Shown here one piece after another: positions 36,715 through 47,822 of a stretch of 64,000 nt of DNA. The notes beneath the pieces were generated by a model. The model saw only the letters and a list, made by a program, of their open reading frames with translations, searched no databases and was not told the origin of the DNA. Position 1 is the first letter of the stretch. Each line of letters begins with the position of its first letter. The stretch is from Lobulomyces angularis (lineage: Eukaryota; Chytridiomycota; Chytridiomycetes; Lobulomycetales; Lobulomycetaceae): assembly GCA_027604685.1 (NCBI GenBank), contig JADHYX010000041.1:23028-87027 (forward strand), read 5' to 3'. The translations under genes and the position numbers were made by a program.

Positions 36715-39700
36715 TTATTTTTTCAAAAACTCGGACGCAATGATAGATATTGTATTGAAATTACGTACACCCAAAACCAGATGATGTGGGTGAAAGCACA
36801 CGTCTTTGTAGGTGTTGGTAGCATTACCCTGGTAAGTACTCTGACTGTTGTTTAAAGAATTTACAGTAAATGCTGAATTGCTGGAAAAATACTCGTTAGG
36901 AAAAGAAGAAAATGTCCTGGAACTATTTATATCGAGCATTTTGACGTTTTGATTTTTATATGCTCTAAAAAGGGGTTAAAAATAATTTTATTGATGAGAT
37001 TTTATAAATACAATGCAATAATTGGAGCATGGTCATGTACAGATATTGATGAAAGTTCGCCATTACTTTCAAGGGACTTTAAAGGGTGGGCGGCTTTTCT
37101 AATATCCTACAAAATAAAAGTTAAATAGCTTAAAAATTATAAAGTACCCAAATTCTTATATCACCACTAACACTTCCAGTTATCAATTCTCCATTTTGTC
37201 GAAAGTGACAAGATAAAATTTTGGAATGGTGATCTGAAAAAACGGTGGACACACTAGGTAAAGTATTAAATTGTTTACTTTTATAAATTTATTAAAACCT
37301 CTCGTTTAATTGGGTTCTTCTATCATATGATCGAACGATACCATCACTGCACCCACCAAATATTAAATTTCCTCCATATATTTCGCTCGTTAAACAAGTG
37401 ACACTAGTTTCGCTACCAGTAGGAATATCCTACAATAAAAAAAAAAGTTAAGTGCAATAAAAAATAAATGTACTTGAACACAGAGTTCCCTCTCAGCATC
37501 CCACACTTTAATAACCTTGGCGGCACCGGATACAAAAAAGCATCCTAAGGTTTGCTGCCAATTTAAAACTAAACCAGTATTTTCCCCAGATACATTACTT
37601 AAATTTAACTTAGATGAGTAGCCTGGAGTTAATTCTGTCAAACCCATCCAAGAAGTCACCAACCGGACTTGATTTTTTTGCTGATACTTTTTATATATTT
37701 TCAGTACACCATCATCTGCAACAATTAATAAATTCACCAAGACTCTTACCTGTTCCAACCACCAGCAAAGGAATATCATCTTCGTTTATAAGCGTCAGTG
37801 ATTTTATTCTGCTATGCATAGGACTATTATTTGAAAAAGTATTTACTTTCATTCGATCTTCCCAGTTAAAAACGGTTATATCATCTTTATCATTGGAACA
37901 CAATGCATATGGTTCATACTGACTAAAAAGTATATTATTTATTTTTCCAAATTGATCACTCTGCAACGTTCCGTAATGAGTCTCAAACTTTCCTTTTAAA
38001 CAGCACATAAATACGTTAGTAATTATTAAAAACAAGATTCAAAACCTTTCTGCTGATAAGAAGCTTCCGCCTGAACTAAAACTTTTTCATTTCGCTGCCT
38101 TCTCCACTGCCTTTCTATAAATTTCACGGAGCCAGGATCTTCAATTTCACTCACCTAAATTCTATTATGAAATTTCGTATTATTTAATAATTACTCGCAT
38201 TTGCGGTTCTGCAAAGTATTCGCAGCTCAAATCAAAAAAGCTCAAACCATGTTTAGCTGTATTGGGTAAATGATGGGGTGACGACGGGGAACTGGCCGAA
38301 GATTTTCTTACTGGAGTTGATTTTACACTGGATCTGAAATCACTTGCTAAGGTATCCGCTAAAGAAGTGTTTGAAGCTCGATTTAAATTAGGGGAATTTG
38401 GAGCCGAGATAGGCAAGAAACCAGCTAAGCTTCTTAATGAACTGGCGAAGGAGCTAGATTTTTTAAGTGTATGCGCATTAATTGGTTTGCTTGTAGGACT
38501 GGTAACTTGTTCTTTCAGTGCAACTCTATCTCTCGAAGCACTAGGATTTTTTGAAATTTCATTTGACACCAAAACCGATTGCAGAGTGGTTGGATCTATC
38601 AAAGAAGAAGTCATCATATTCAAGTTAATCTCATCCACAATGTCTGAAGCTAAAGCTGCCACAGTTGGAAACGGATCAACAGACAAGATAAGTAAGACTT
38701 TAAGAATAGTAGTGTAAACAGAATATGGGCCCTGGGACTTGTAACCAGAACTTGATCCATTATTTTCCAATAATGGAGAAATGCCTTCCACCGACATTAT
38801 CCCCTTCACCGTTCTTTCAGACAATCCTCGTCTTCGTTCTTCCAACAATTCAAAAGAGGCAACAACAAATTTATTAGGATGCGCATCCACAATTTTTTTT
38901 AAAGTTGCCAAGAGTTCTTTTCGCACCATTGGTGAAGCGTCTGTCATTGAATTTAAGATGGACATCGCTATGTTATGAGTCATTTCCACGGTAGCATCTG
39001 TATTGTTCAAATCTCCCAATAAAGTACTCAAAGCATAAAGGGAAGCAGTACGTACCTAAAAAATTAATTTAAATTTCTTAATAAATTAAACCTCAGGAGT
39101 TGGGTCTAACAAATACGCGACTAATTTATCCTGCACACCCTCCCTGATACCCGCTATTCTAGCTTCAGGAAAGCCATCCCAGCATTTTCCTAAGCAAATA
39201 CAGCACCATTGTCTGAAAAAAATTCATTGATTTTCGAAGGTTAAAATATCAAAATACCTCAATAAAGGATCTTGGTCTCCCATGTGTAAAATGAGAACGA
39301 GTAAAAGATCGCTTTTTAAACAAGCCTGTTGCCCATTTTTAAAGTTGTGACAAAACACACATAAGATGAATACGCACATTGCATAGTGTTCAGAGATATT
39401 TGGAATCTGCGGAATTGGAGAGTTCACTGATAAAATATTAATAAAGTAGGTATATCCACTGTCTTTAAGCAAATCAGTTTGACAAGATCTATCAACAGCC
39501 AAAATTTTTGCCCAAATAAAGACTAATACCAATTTCAACTCTTGAGCTGGGCTCTGCAGAAGTTTTAAAATGTATGGAAAAATTCCCAAATTAAGTGCCA
39601 AGTTTACAGCCCAAGGTCCCAAATCCAAAAATCTAAGTTCATATTAAATAACAGCTTCAGTCAAAAAAAGAAAACCTGCTAAGTAACATCAAAGCTCGAA

Positions 39701-41402
39701 GTCGATAAATCTGACTTAACAACACCTGCAAAACTATAGGTAATTGCTGTGGTGGAGTTTTTGAAATAGCTCTAAATAAAGACTAAATAAGAATTTGTTA
39801 AAAAAATTCACCCTTTTCGAAGCCAAACTTCAAAGGCAGTAAGCTGTTCGGCAAAGAATGTACTGTGACGGTATTCAATAGGTGCGTTGCCTTCCATTCC
39901 TAATAATGCAGGAAGTTGGGATAAACTAAAAAATCATGAAAATTGTTTGAAAAAACCACATATAAAAGAGAATTTCAAATTACGATGATTCTGCAGCCAG
40001 ATCCCATGCTTGCCACATTGGGTGCTGGTGAGTTGCAGGAAGTTCCGGATGAGAAACAGGATGGCATCGAAAATATCTCATTATTCGTCCTGCTAATAAA
40101 AAATTTCTAAACAGAGCCGCAACCATTAAGTCTTGTCGAAAAAATCGCTTAAATACATCTAAAAATTATTCTGGTAGGCTCTCAAAATATTGAATCATAT
40201 TGTAGCTTACCACTTGGTAAAACATTCCATGCGATAGTATCTGTAATAGAAGTAAATATCCAGTTTAGTTCCCCTAACGGAGTTCTCCTATCACTTAATT
40301 TTCCGGGAATCTTGGCTATCATTTCTTTCGTAATATTTTTTTTTAAAAGTGGATCTTGAGATACAAACCACCTCAAGGCTATTTCAATGGGAGTAGTCAA
40401 GCAACAGGTAAAAATGTCGGCAGGAAGGTCTGGATGTAAAGGTAAAATTTCATTTGCAGCACATGCTGCTAACTGAATACACTCAGACATTGGTGTAGTA
40501 GAACTATTATTCGCAGAATCTAATACGCTCTGTGATATAAAATATTATTTAAAAAACTAGAATATATAACTTTACATCTGCATTTTCTTGGCCATTTCTA
40601 TGAGTATCTCGTTGAGTTGCGAATCTGTTAAATGCTTGCAAAATATTTCCTGCATTAGAGCAGTCATATACATAAATACAAGGCGATCCAAGCCACGATT
40701 GTATATCAAATATAGACACGGGTATATATTGGCTTAATAAAAAATTATTAAACAAAAATAATTCATTACTAACGTGTAATTTTTATTAAACACCCTAAAA
40801 TAAAAATTAAAAAAAAAGTTAATTAAAATTAACAATAGTAATACCATATCTCTCCTCCTTGCGTTGGCTTTGGAACACCATGGCCATTGTAGTGAAATAA
40901 AATTCTTTCATCTTTTGAATTTCTTCCTATAGTAAAAGATAAAAACGTTAGGACAGAAATAAAAATTACAATTGTTACTTAATGAGCAGCAAAGTTTTTT
41001 AGTATCATCTAGTGAAGGATCAAGTGAAAGTCTATATTTTGCTCTTGGTTGCCAGACCTCATACTGAATTTGCAAAGTTCTACCTATTGCATCCAATCTT
41101 TATATTTTTCAATATTAATAATTAATTTTGAGCTATTGTAGTTACGCTTTTTGTGGTGGTAAAGAAAAAGGATCTATCCAACATTCCAATTTAGCACAAG
41201 GGATAGGTTTTACGACATCAGGTGGGTCAATCCCAATATTTAAACATAACACAAGAGCCACTGAAACGGTTTTTAATTTTTCTTTCATTCTCCATTCTTT
41301 AATTGCATCTGTAGAATTTAACGAGAGAGTTGTTTGAAGTTCATGTCTTTTTTCGTTAAAAAAAGAAAAAGAATACACTGAGAGATCTGTGTCTGACGAC
41401 AT
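36715..41402 (-). CDS. RPTOR: raptor / KOG1, TORC1 scaffold subunit
   Basis: Raptor is the substrate-recruiting scaffold of TOR complex 1, which couples nutrients to growth at the vacuole or lysosome. ATG at 41402 opens [15 protein letters not shown], followed by the raptor N-terminal conserved, caspase-like domain: [12 protein letters not shown] (about 41210), [16 protein letters not shown] (about 41050), then [27 protein letters not shown] and [11 protein letters not shown] (about 40650). The usual landmarks [13 protein letters not shown] and [25 protein letters not shown] segments follow (40250-40420). The HEAT region includes [20 protein letters not shown] and [12 protein letters not shown] (39550-39630). 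Next is a Ser-rich linker with SPTSKP and [10 protein letters not shown] (38300-38520), then a C-terminal WD40 propeller (36760-38020). Order and spacing match raptor throughout. About twenty introns are present. Confidence 0.95.
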
Positions 41403-43571
41403 ATTTTATATTTTAATTTTTAAAACTTTAAAGGTTGAAAGCAAGTGTACAATATTTTAAAAAACTAAAAATAAAGAACACTTGTGTTTATTATTATGTT
41501 GATAAAATGTTAAAATCTTAAGCAATTAAGCGATTTGAAATGTTGAAATAAAATTTGTGGATAATTGAAGCTGCTTTAAAATTGAAATTAATGAAATATA
41601 CTTTTTTTAAAAAATACTCTTTAACTTTTAAGTGACACTATTAGAAATTGGTATATAAGAGTACAATTATTGAAATTAGAAACAAGGTCAATTATACACA
41701 AGTTACAGAATCTTATATTCCTAATTGTATTGAAATTTTTTTATCTTACAAAAAAAATTTTGATCTTAACTCTTTTTACTGCATTTTTTATGCATAATGG
41801 TATAGTAGTTGTTATCAGCAATAACTCAAGATTTGTAAGCTTATGAAAAACCAACCAATTAATTCGTGCTGTTTTTATCACTCACAAAACCAAAGTGTTA
41901 GGTATTAATCACATAGTTATGAAATAAATTACATTAAGTCTTATTTAGAAAACTTAAATATAAATGTTGAAAAATTAGTCTGGTTATGCTCTTTCTTTGA
42001 AACGATTATTCTAAGAATGTTCCAGGAAAAGGACTAGTAACAGTTTTAAAAAATGTGAAAAGCAAGTACATGAGAGGGTCAGGAGTTTTTGCTTCCGTAT
42101 AGTGTTTTATGACAAGCGAAAACGCTATACAACGTTTGACTTCTTCTTAATGAATGTTTCTGTTCGCTTGTTTTATTCCATGCTCTATTGCATCCAAGTG
42201 GTTTTTAAATAAACCTTAATTAAAGATAAATACAAACCCAATTTTATTAATTAAATATTTGGATTTTTTCCATATTGCACCTGTGATGATGGTGTCATAA
42301 GGCTGTTTTTTTTTTAAGGTCTATCTGACTTTTTTTTTTTCACTGAGAGATAACCAAAAAATCCGGTACTTTTTTAGTGCAGTTTGGACTATGAATAATA
42401 ATTTCCTACATTTTAAAAAGCATTTTAGTTATTAGTGGAAAAGTTTCTTAAAGGGCTTTAACTCCAATAGAAGATATGTTTTTTATAACAGAACAAAGTA
42501 CGCCTGAATTTGACGCAGAAGTGTGAAGAGTTGAAGAAAAAAAATTAAAAAACTGAACAAGTTGTTGAACTTCCACCAGACACAATTCCATCTGATAAAT
42601 ATTTTTTTCAATCAACTCTTCCAAACAAAATCTCTGTCAGTCGGCAAGCACTCTAGATTTACACATTTTTTCAGTAAATAGATTTTTCAACATTTAAAAT
42701 CAAAAAATTTAAAATTTAGCATTATATGTTATTGTTGCCATATAATTTTCTTAAATGCATTGGGTAGTAAAGTTTATTACTTTTCAAATACACAATTGGG
42801 ATTTCTTTACTTTTCAATTCCCAAAGAGAAAGAAGGAAAATATTGAGTTTTAACTTACAAGTTTGGTATGGAAGATGCTTTTTTGTAATTATTTTAAGGT
42901 TAAACTAGGAACTGATACATTTCCATCTCTTAAATTCAGTGTTAAACGAGAATAGAACACATGGTTTACAAATTATAAAGAATTTATTTATTTATAAATT
43001 TTATGAAGACTGATAAATGAAAATATGAAATTAAGTTGAATTTGATAATTCATGTAAATTAGGTAAGTTATAGAAAAAGTACAGAAAACCATGAAATATG
43101 TTACACATGGATAAACAATCTACCTGCTTCCGTAAAAGTCAATAATCGATCAGGATTTAAACCATAACCAAAGCAACTGTGAGTAGGTTTGAACTCAATT
43201 CATTTTAAAAAGCAAGAGTTGGCATCGCAGAGCGAGATTTAAAATGGCCAAGCAGAAAAATTGAAATTGATGGCATGATTTATTTTTTGAATTATTTTAA
43301 GGTTTTAATTTTTTTGCATGATTGTTTACGCGGAAAGCAAAAAATTATTTAAAAAATTACATGATGGATAAAAAGTTTAAAAAAAATATGGAAAAATTAA
43401 GCGCATTCCAGCATTTGCATCTTTTTCTTCCTTAAAAAAAAATTGATTTAAATGGTGCCATATTTTCTTACATAAAAACGATTTTGGAATTCCTTTAAAA
43501 CCTTATTTTTTTTTCTTAAGTTTTAATTTTCCTAACTAAAACTAAATTTATCAAAAACCTTACTTATTTAA
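41403..43571. other. 2.2 kb gene-free region between divergent raptor and ERG6 genes
   Basis: This is the longest stretch without a clear gene. It holds a strong hairpin (42097-42130, listed separately). It also holds two short coding-like open pieces: one near 42546-42656 (VVELPPDTIPSDKYFFQS) and one near 43214-43350 (ARVGIAERDLKWPSRKIEID). Neither has a recognised family, a start or matching splice partners, so they may be relic exons. The rest is AT-rich sequence. Confidence 0.5.
42097..42130. repeat. 12-bp inverted repeat / RNA hairpin with 10-base loop
   Basis: The left arm GTATAGTGTTTT pairs with the right arm AAAACGCTATAC over 12 positions, with one T-G wobble if transcribed as RNA. 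The loop is ATGACAAGCG. It lies far from both flanking genes. It could be a small structured RNA, the end of a mobile element or a chance palindrome; sequence alone does not decide. Confidence 0.5.
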
Positions 43572-45012
43572 ATGTTAAAAGCTGCTGTTAACCAAGATCC
43601 AGAATTAGACAATTGTAAGTTCTTCTTGAAAAAAAAATTGCAAAAAATGAAATATTTCTTGTGAATGCTACTTACCATCTTGCTTTTGTTGTAATCTAGT
43701 TGTTAGTCGTTTACATACTAAGGCAAAAGGAGATAAAGCTCATAGCCAAAATGTCAATTCTTATTATGACTATTTTGCTGGAGATAATATAAAAGGTGAA
43801 AATAAGAACCTATTAAACAATACTGAGGAAGTTAGTAAAAGAAAAGGAAATGCTCAAACTTTAACTAATCATTTCTATGATATGGTTACCGATTTTTATG
43901 TAGAAAAATATTATTTTGAGTTTTTATTTAAAATAAAATTTTTTCTTAGGAATATGGTTGGGGACAAAGTTTCCATTTTTGTAGATATTTTAAAGGTGAA
44001 ACTTTTGCAACTAATATTGCAAGACATGAAGATTACTTGGCTCTCAAGTTAAATTTAAAGAAAGGAGAGCGTTGTCTTGATGTTGGTTGTGGAGTAGTAA
44101 GGTTTTTTCTTTTTCAACATTTTGCTAATTTTATTCAAAGGGTGGCCCAATGAGAGAAATAGCAAAATTCAGTGGAGCTAATGTTGTTGGTATCAATAAT
44201 AATGAATATCAAGTTAAACGAAATGCGATACTTTCAAAAAGACTTGGCCTTGAAAAATTATGTTCTGTGATCAAGGGAGATTTTCATCATATGCCATTTC
44301 CAGAAAATTACTTTGATAAAGCATATGCCATTGAAGCAACTTGTCAGTAAGTCACCAGAATAACATTTCTATTAAAAAAAAAAAAAAAGTGCTCAAAAAT
44401 TAGAAGACCCATATGCTGAAGTATTTAGAACTTTAAAGCCAGGAGGTCTATTTGCTGGTTATGAATGGTTAACTACTGATAAGTACCAAGAAGACAACCT
44501 TGAACATAAAAAGATTATGTTAGGATTAGAAGAAGGAAATTCTTGTCCAAAATTGGTGTCCATTAAGTCATGCTTAGATCAATTAAAAAAAGTTGGGTTT
44601 GAAATTATTGAATATTGCGATTTAGCCGATCCAAATTGCGATGAAAGCGCCAAGAGTTGTTTACCATGGTACTTTCCCCTAGGTTGGTTTTTTTTTTATA
44701 AAAACATTGATCTTAATTATTCCAGATGGATTTTATGATACTAGTGCTCTAAACTTCTATTATATGTGGGCTATGAAACCATTCGGCAGAAGCTTCACAA
44801 GACAATTCGCTTCTGCTTTGGAAACACTCAGAATCGCCCCATCTGGTACCACAAAAATTGCTGATGTTTTGAATTTAGGTGCTGATAAATTAGTTGAAGC
44901 CGGCAAATTAGAAATTTTCACACCAATGTTTTTGTAAGTTTTTATAATAATAATATTTTTAACATGTTCTAACTTTTTTTTTAGTTTCTTGGTTAGAAAG
45001 CCATTGAATTAA
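43572..45012 (+). CDS. ERG6: sterol 24-C-methyltransferase (ERG6)
   Basis: SAM-dependent enzyme adding the C24 methyl group in ergosterol-type sterol synthesis, at ER or lipid droplets. ATG at 43572 starts [22 protein letters not shown]...FYDMVTDFY region leads to [19 protein letters not shown], the sterol-binding signature of the family. SAM motif I is [19 protein letters not shown], split by an intron at 44095-44140. Motif II is [15 protein letters not shown], then [16 protein letters not shown] and the C-terminal sterol-MT region ([17 protein letters not shown] at about 44780, ending FLVRKPLN). Six or so introns are present, all short. Length about 370 residues matches the family. All key motifs are intact, so the organism or its ancestor can make 24-alkyl sterols. 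Confidence 0.95.
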
Positions 45013-45265
45013 ACCAATAGTGTTATTACTAATAATTTAATTTTTTAAATGCCCTTATATATTACATTAATAAATTTTTGGTTCAGTGTAGTTTTTTTTT
45101 TTGTAAGTTAATAAAATATTTTTTTGTCACTTATTTACTTAGCAATACTAAACATAAAACAGTTTGTGAAGCTTTTTTTTAAAAAAAAAATTTTTTAATT
45201 TATCAAAAAAATTAATTATTATTATTATTATTAAAAAAAATGTTTATGCAAATGTATTTATTTAA
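45013..45265. terminator. shared 3' intergenic region of convergent ERG6 and FCP1
   Basis: About 250 bases between convergent stop codons. It is almost pure A/T, including a TTATTATTATTATTA simple repeat near 45215-45230 and AATAAA-like stretches suited to polyadenylation on both strands. No gene is visible. Confidence 0.5.
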
Positions 45266-47720
45266 TTACAGATTTTTAATTTTTTTTTTGGTAACTCTGT
45301 CATCCATATTTTCCTCTGCATCTCTAATTCTTTTACTTCCTAAACCTGAATTTTCCTCATTAGTAGCATTTAACCCTTCCTCTATTTCTTCATTTAACCA
45401 ATCATCATCATCTTCTTCGTCACTGTCTTCAAGTGCCTCTTCAACTTCCCTATTCATTTTTTCCCATAATTCACTGTCTTGAAGGTTTCCAATTAAGATG
45501 TCTGCTTCATCGATTGTATCATCCTTTGGACTTGTGACTTTTTCTACAACTGGTTCTAATAGATATGGTTCTTCCGATAATTTTTCCCATTGAGAAAGTG
45601 AGTTAATTAGCCTAAGTTTAAATGTTAAAAAATATTTTACTTTTTTAATCAATTTTGATATACCAATCAACTAAGACGCATTTTATGCCTGGTTTATTTT
45701 TTGCTCGATTTAATTTGTCAGTTCCTCTCTAAGCGGTTTTTTTTTTTTTTAATAAAAAAATTCAACTTTTTATTTCTTTACTTTGATTCCAATGACATGA
45801 GTTACATCATCATTCAACTGAGTTAAACACGTCGCACCAAAAAGTGTAGCCCTAATCCAAAGTTCATGCCTAGCAAATTATGAGATACACCTTTTTTTTT
45901 TAAATACTTGTTGGGACTGATTCCTAAGGGTATAACACCAGTAAATACAATAACACAATCTTTTAAAACTTCATTCATTCTATTGCTCATAATTTTTCTG
46001 GTATCACTTTTTCTTAAATCTTCTTCTTCAAAAAATTTCTCAAATACATTTCTTAAAATTTTTTCTACCAATGCAAGTTCATTATCGTTATCTAACAAAA
46101 CAGGTTTCTTAGGTTTTGCATTAGTGGTGGTGGCGTCATCAATGGAATGTTTCAATAATTGCTTCCCATTATTAGAAATAGCAACGGTATTGTCAATCTT
46201 TTTATTCAAGACTCCCTTACTGTCATCTTGGGAGGCTTGTCTCTCAAATTCTTTAGACAAAGGTCGATCCTCAAATTGATGAGCAATTTCGTGATTGCCA
46301 ACTTGGTTTATAAGGCATTGAATTCTACTTTGGTCTCCATCTCCTTCAGTTAATAGTTCCGCTATTGTTTAAAGTAAATCATAACTCAAGAAATTAAATA
46401 AATACCATCTCTCAATGCTTCTTGATCAGAGATCGGTAATATATTACTATGAAGTGATATTCCCTCCTTTACTTCAGAAACTATTGCTGAGGCAGCATAT
46501 ATTGGTTCATTTATATCACCAATACCAATGAAGAAATCATCTATTATAATTTTTATAATTAATTATTTCTAAGAGCATTTACATGGTCTAACTTTGATTA
46601 AATTTGGAGGGTAACCCCAAATATCTGCTCTGTCATCAACTACAACAACAAGGTGTTCATTACAGGGAAATAGGCGTTGTATACTTTTTTCAGAAAAACT
46701 ACCACTTTCATCCCTAGATAAAATACGTTCTTTAAATAAACTTTTATCTGGGTCAATAATTTTAGCGACTGCTTCTGCATAATTTCTCGTTCCCATTGTA
46801 TAAATATGCATTTCATATAATTGCGACGTCTTCCGCAAAAATTCTTTTGTACCTGGTCTACAATTGACAGTGAGGAAGTAAATTTTAAATGTAAGTAGAA
46901 TAACATCATACCTAAGTTTAATATAATACACAGTGGGACTTTCATTTAAAACAAATTGGTGAACATCCTACATAAATCAAATTAAAAAAAAGTAAAAATT
47001 ATTATACTTCTAAAGCTGGAAAATTTGGATTATTTGGGTCAGACATCCATTCTCCTACAGTAGGATCTACCGTAGCTTGTATTACAGTTTGATCTTTTAA
47101 ATATTAAATACAATACAAAATTGTATAAAATACCCAAGTCTAATATTAAAATCAATCTTTTTTCTTGCATTAATCTTTTTTCTTGTTCATTTTCAATCCT
47201 TTTTGCTTCCTTCATGATGTTAATCACAAAAATAATATGTTATTAAACCTTTAGACTAACAGTAACCCCTTTAGCATCATGACTCATATTAATTTGGGCT
47301 CTAGATGTTTCATTTCCCAGAAAATCGGAACTACAAATAAGAGTTCAATTAAGTTAGAAAAAAACATATATACAAAGCTAAATCCTTTCCGCATGTACCA
47401 CATAGAGAGTTAAATTGAACAAAATGCCCACAAGGTTCCGTTATAATAGCTACTGGCTGATTTTCCTTTTCCACAAAATCCCCTTCTTTACATAAAAATT
47501 TTGTAAGCTTTCCTTCATACATGGAAGTGAAATCCAATAGCGATTCTTGATATGTAACAATTTTATTTTGGTTTTTATCAAAAGTAACTATCTTTTCCTT
47601 AAATTGAAAAACTAGGAGTACTTGGTCCTTCTTAACATCTTCACCAGCTTTTACTTTAAATTTCATAATTTTTACTGGAAGATATTTTGATGAGATGTAT
47701 AAAAATTGTTCATTTTCCAT
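45266..47720 (-). CDS. FCP1: RNA polymerase II CTD phosphatase FCP1
   Basis: FCP1 removes phosphate from Ser2/Ser5 of the Pol II CTD and recycles the polymerase. ATG at 47720 begins a lipoyl/biotinyl-like N domain (KVKAGEDVKKDQVLLVFQF, then EGDFVEKENQPVAIITEPC) and a Cys pair CGTCGKDL. The HAD active site is LILDLDQTVIQATVD (about 47100), read across an intron; the Asp-x-Asp-x-Thr catalytic motif is intact. Then come IKLRPGTKEFL, YEMHIYTMGTRNYAEAVAKIID and VVVVDDRADIWGYPPNLIKV. A BRCT domain follows: VIVFTGVIPLGI, ATLFGATCLTQL, THVIGIK, and GTDKLNRAKNKPGIKCVLVDW joined to SLSQWEKL. The acidic C-terminal motif DEEDDDDWLNEEIEEGLN precedes a Lys-rich end. Introns of 37 and about 56 bases lie inside the BRCT domain. 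Everything expected is present. Confidence 0.93.
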
Positions 47721-47822
47721 ATTCTAAGTGGAAACAAATTATAGTTTTTAAGTTAAATTAAAACTCTAAAATATTTTTTTTTTTTTAAAAAAAATTTTAT
47801 GATCTAACACAATTAAAAAAAT
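47721..47822. promoter_or_regulatory. 102-base bidirectional promoter region
   Basis: Only about 100 bases separate the ATG of FCP1 (minus) from the ATG of the glucuronokinase fusion (plus). The centre is a long T run beside a long A run (47773-47795), a typical nucleosome-excluding poly(dA:dT) element. Both promoters must fit here. Confidence 0.55.

Noticed and set aside
43130..43200. tRNA-like GGTTTGAACTC phrase
   Set aside because: Resembles a T-arm, but the flanking bases do not form an acceptor stem, D-arm or anticodon stem on either strand.
45240..45482. Ser-rich plus-strand frame
   Set aside because: Antisense to the acidic C terminus of FCP1.
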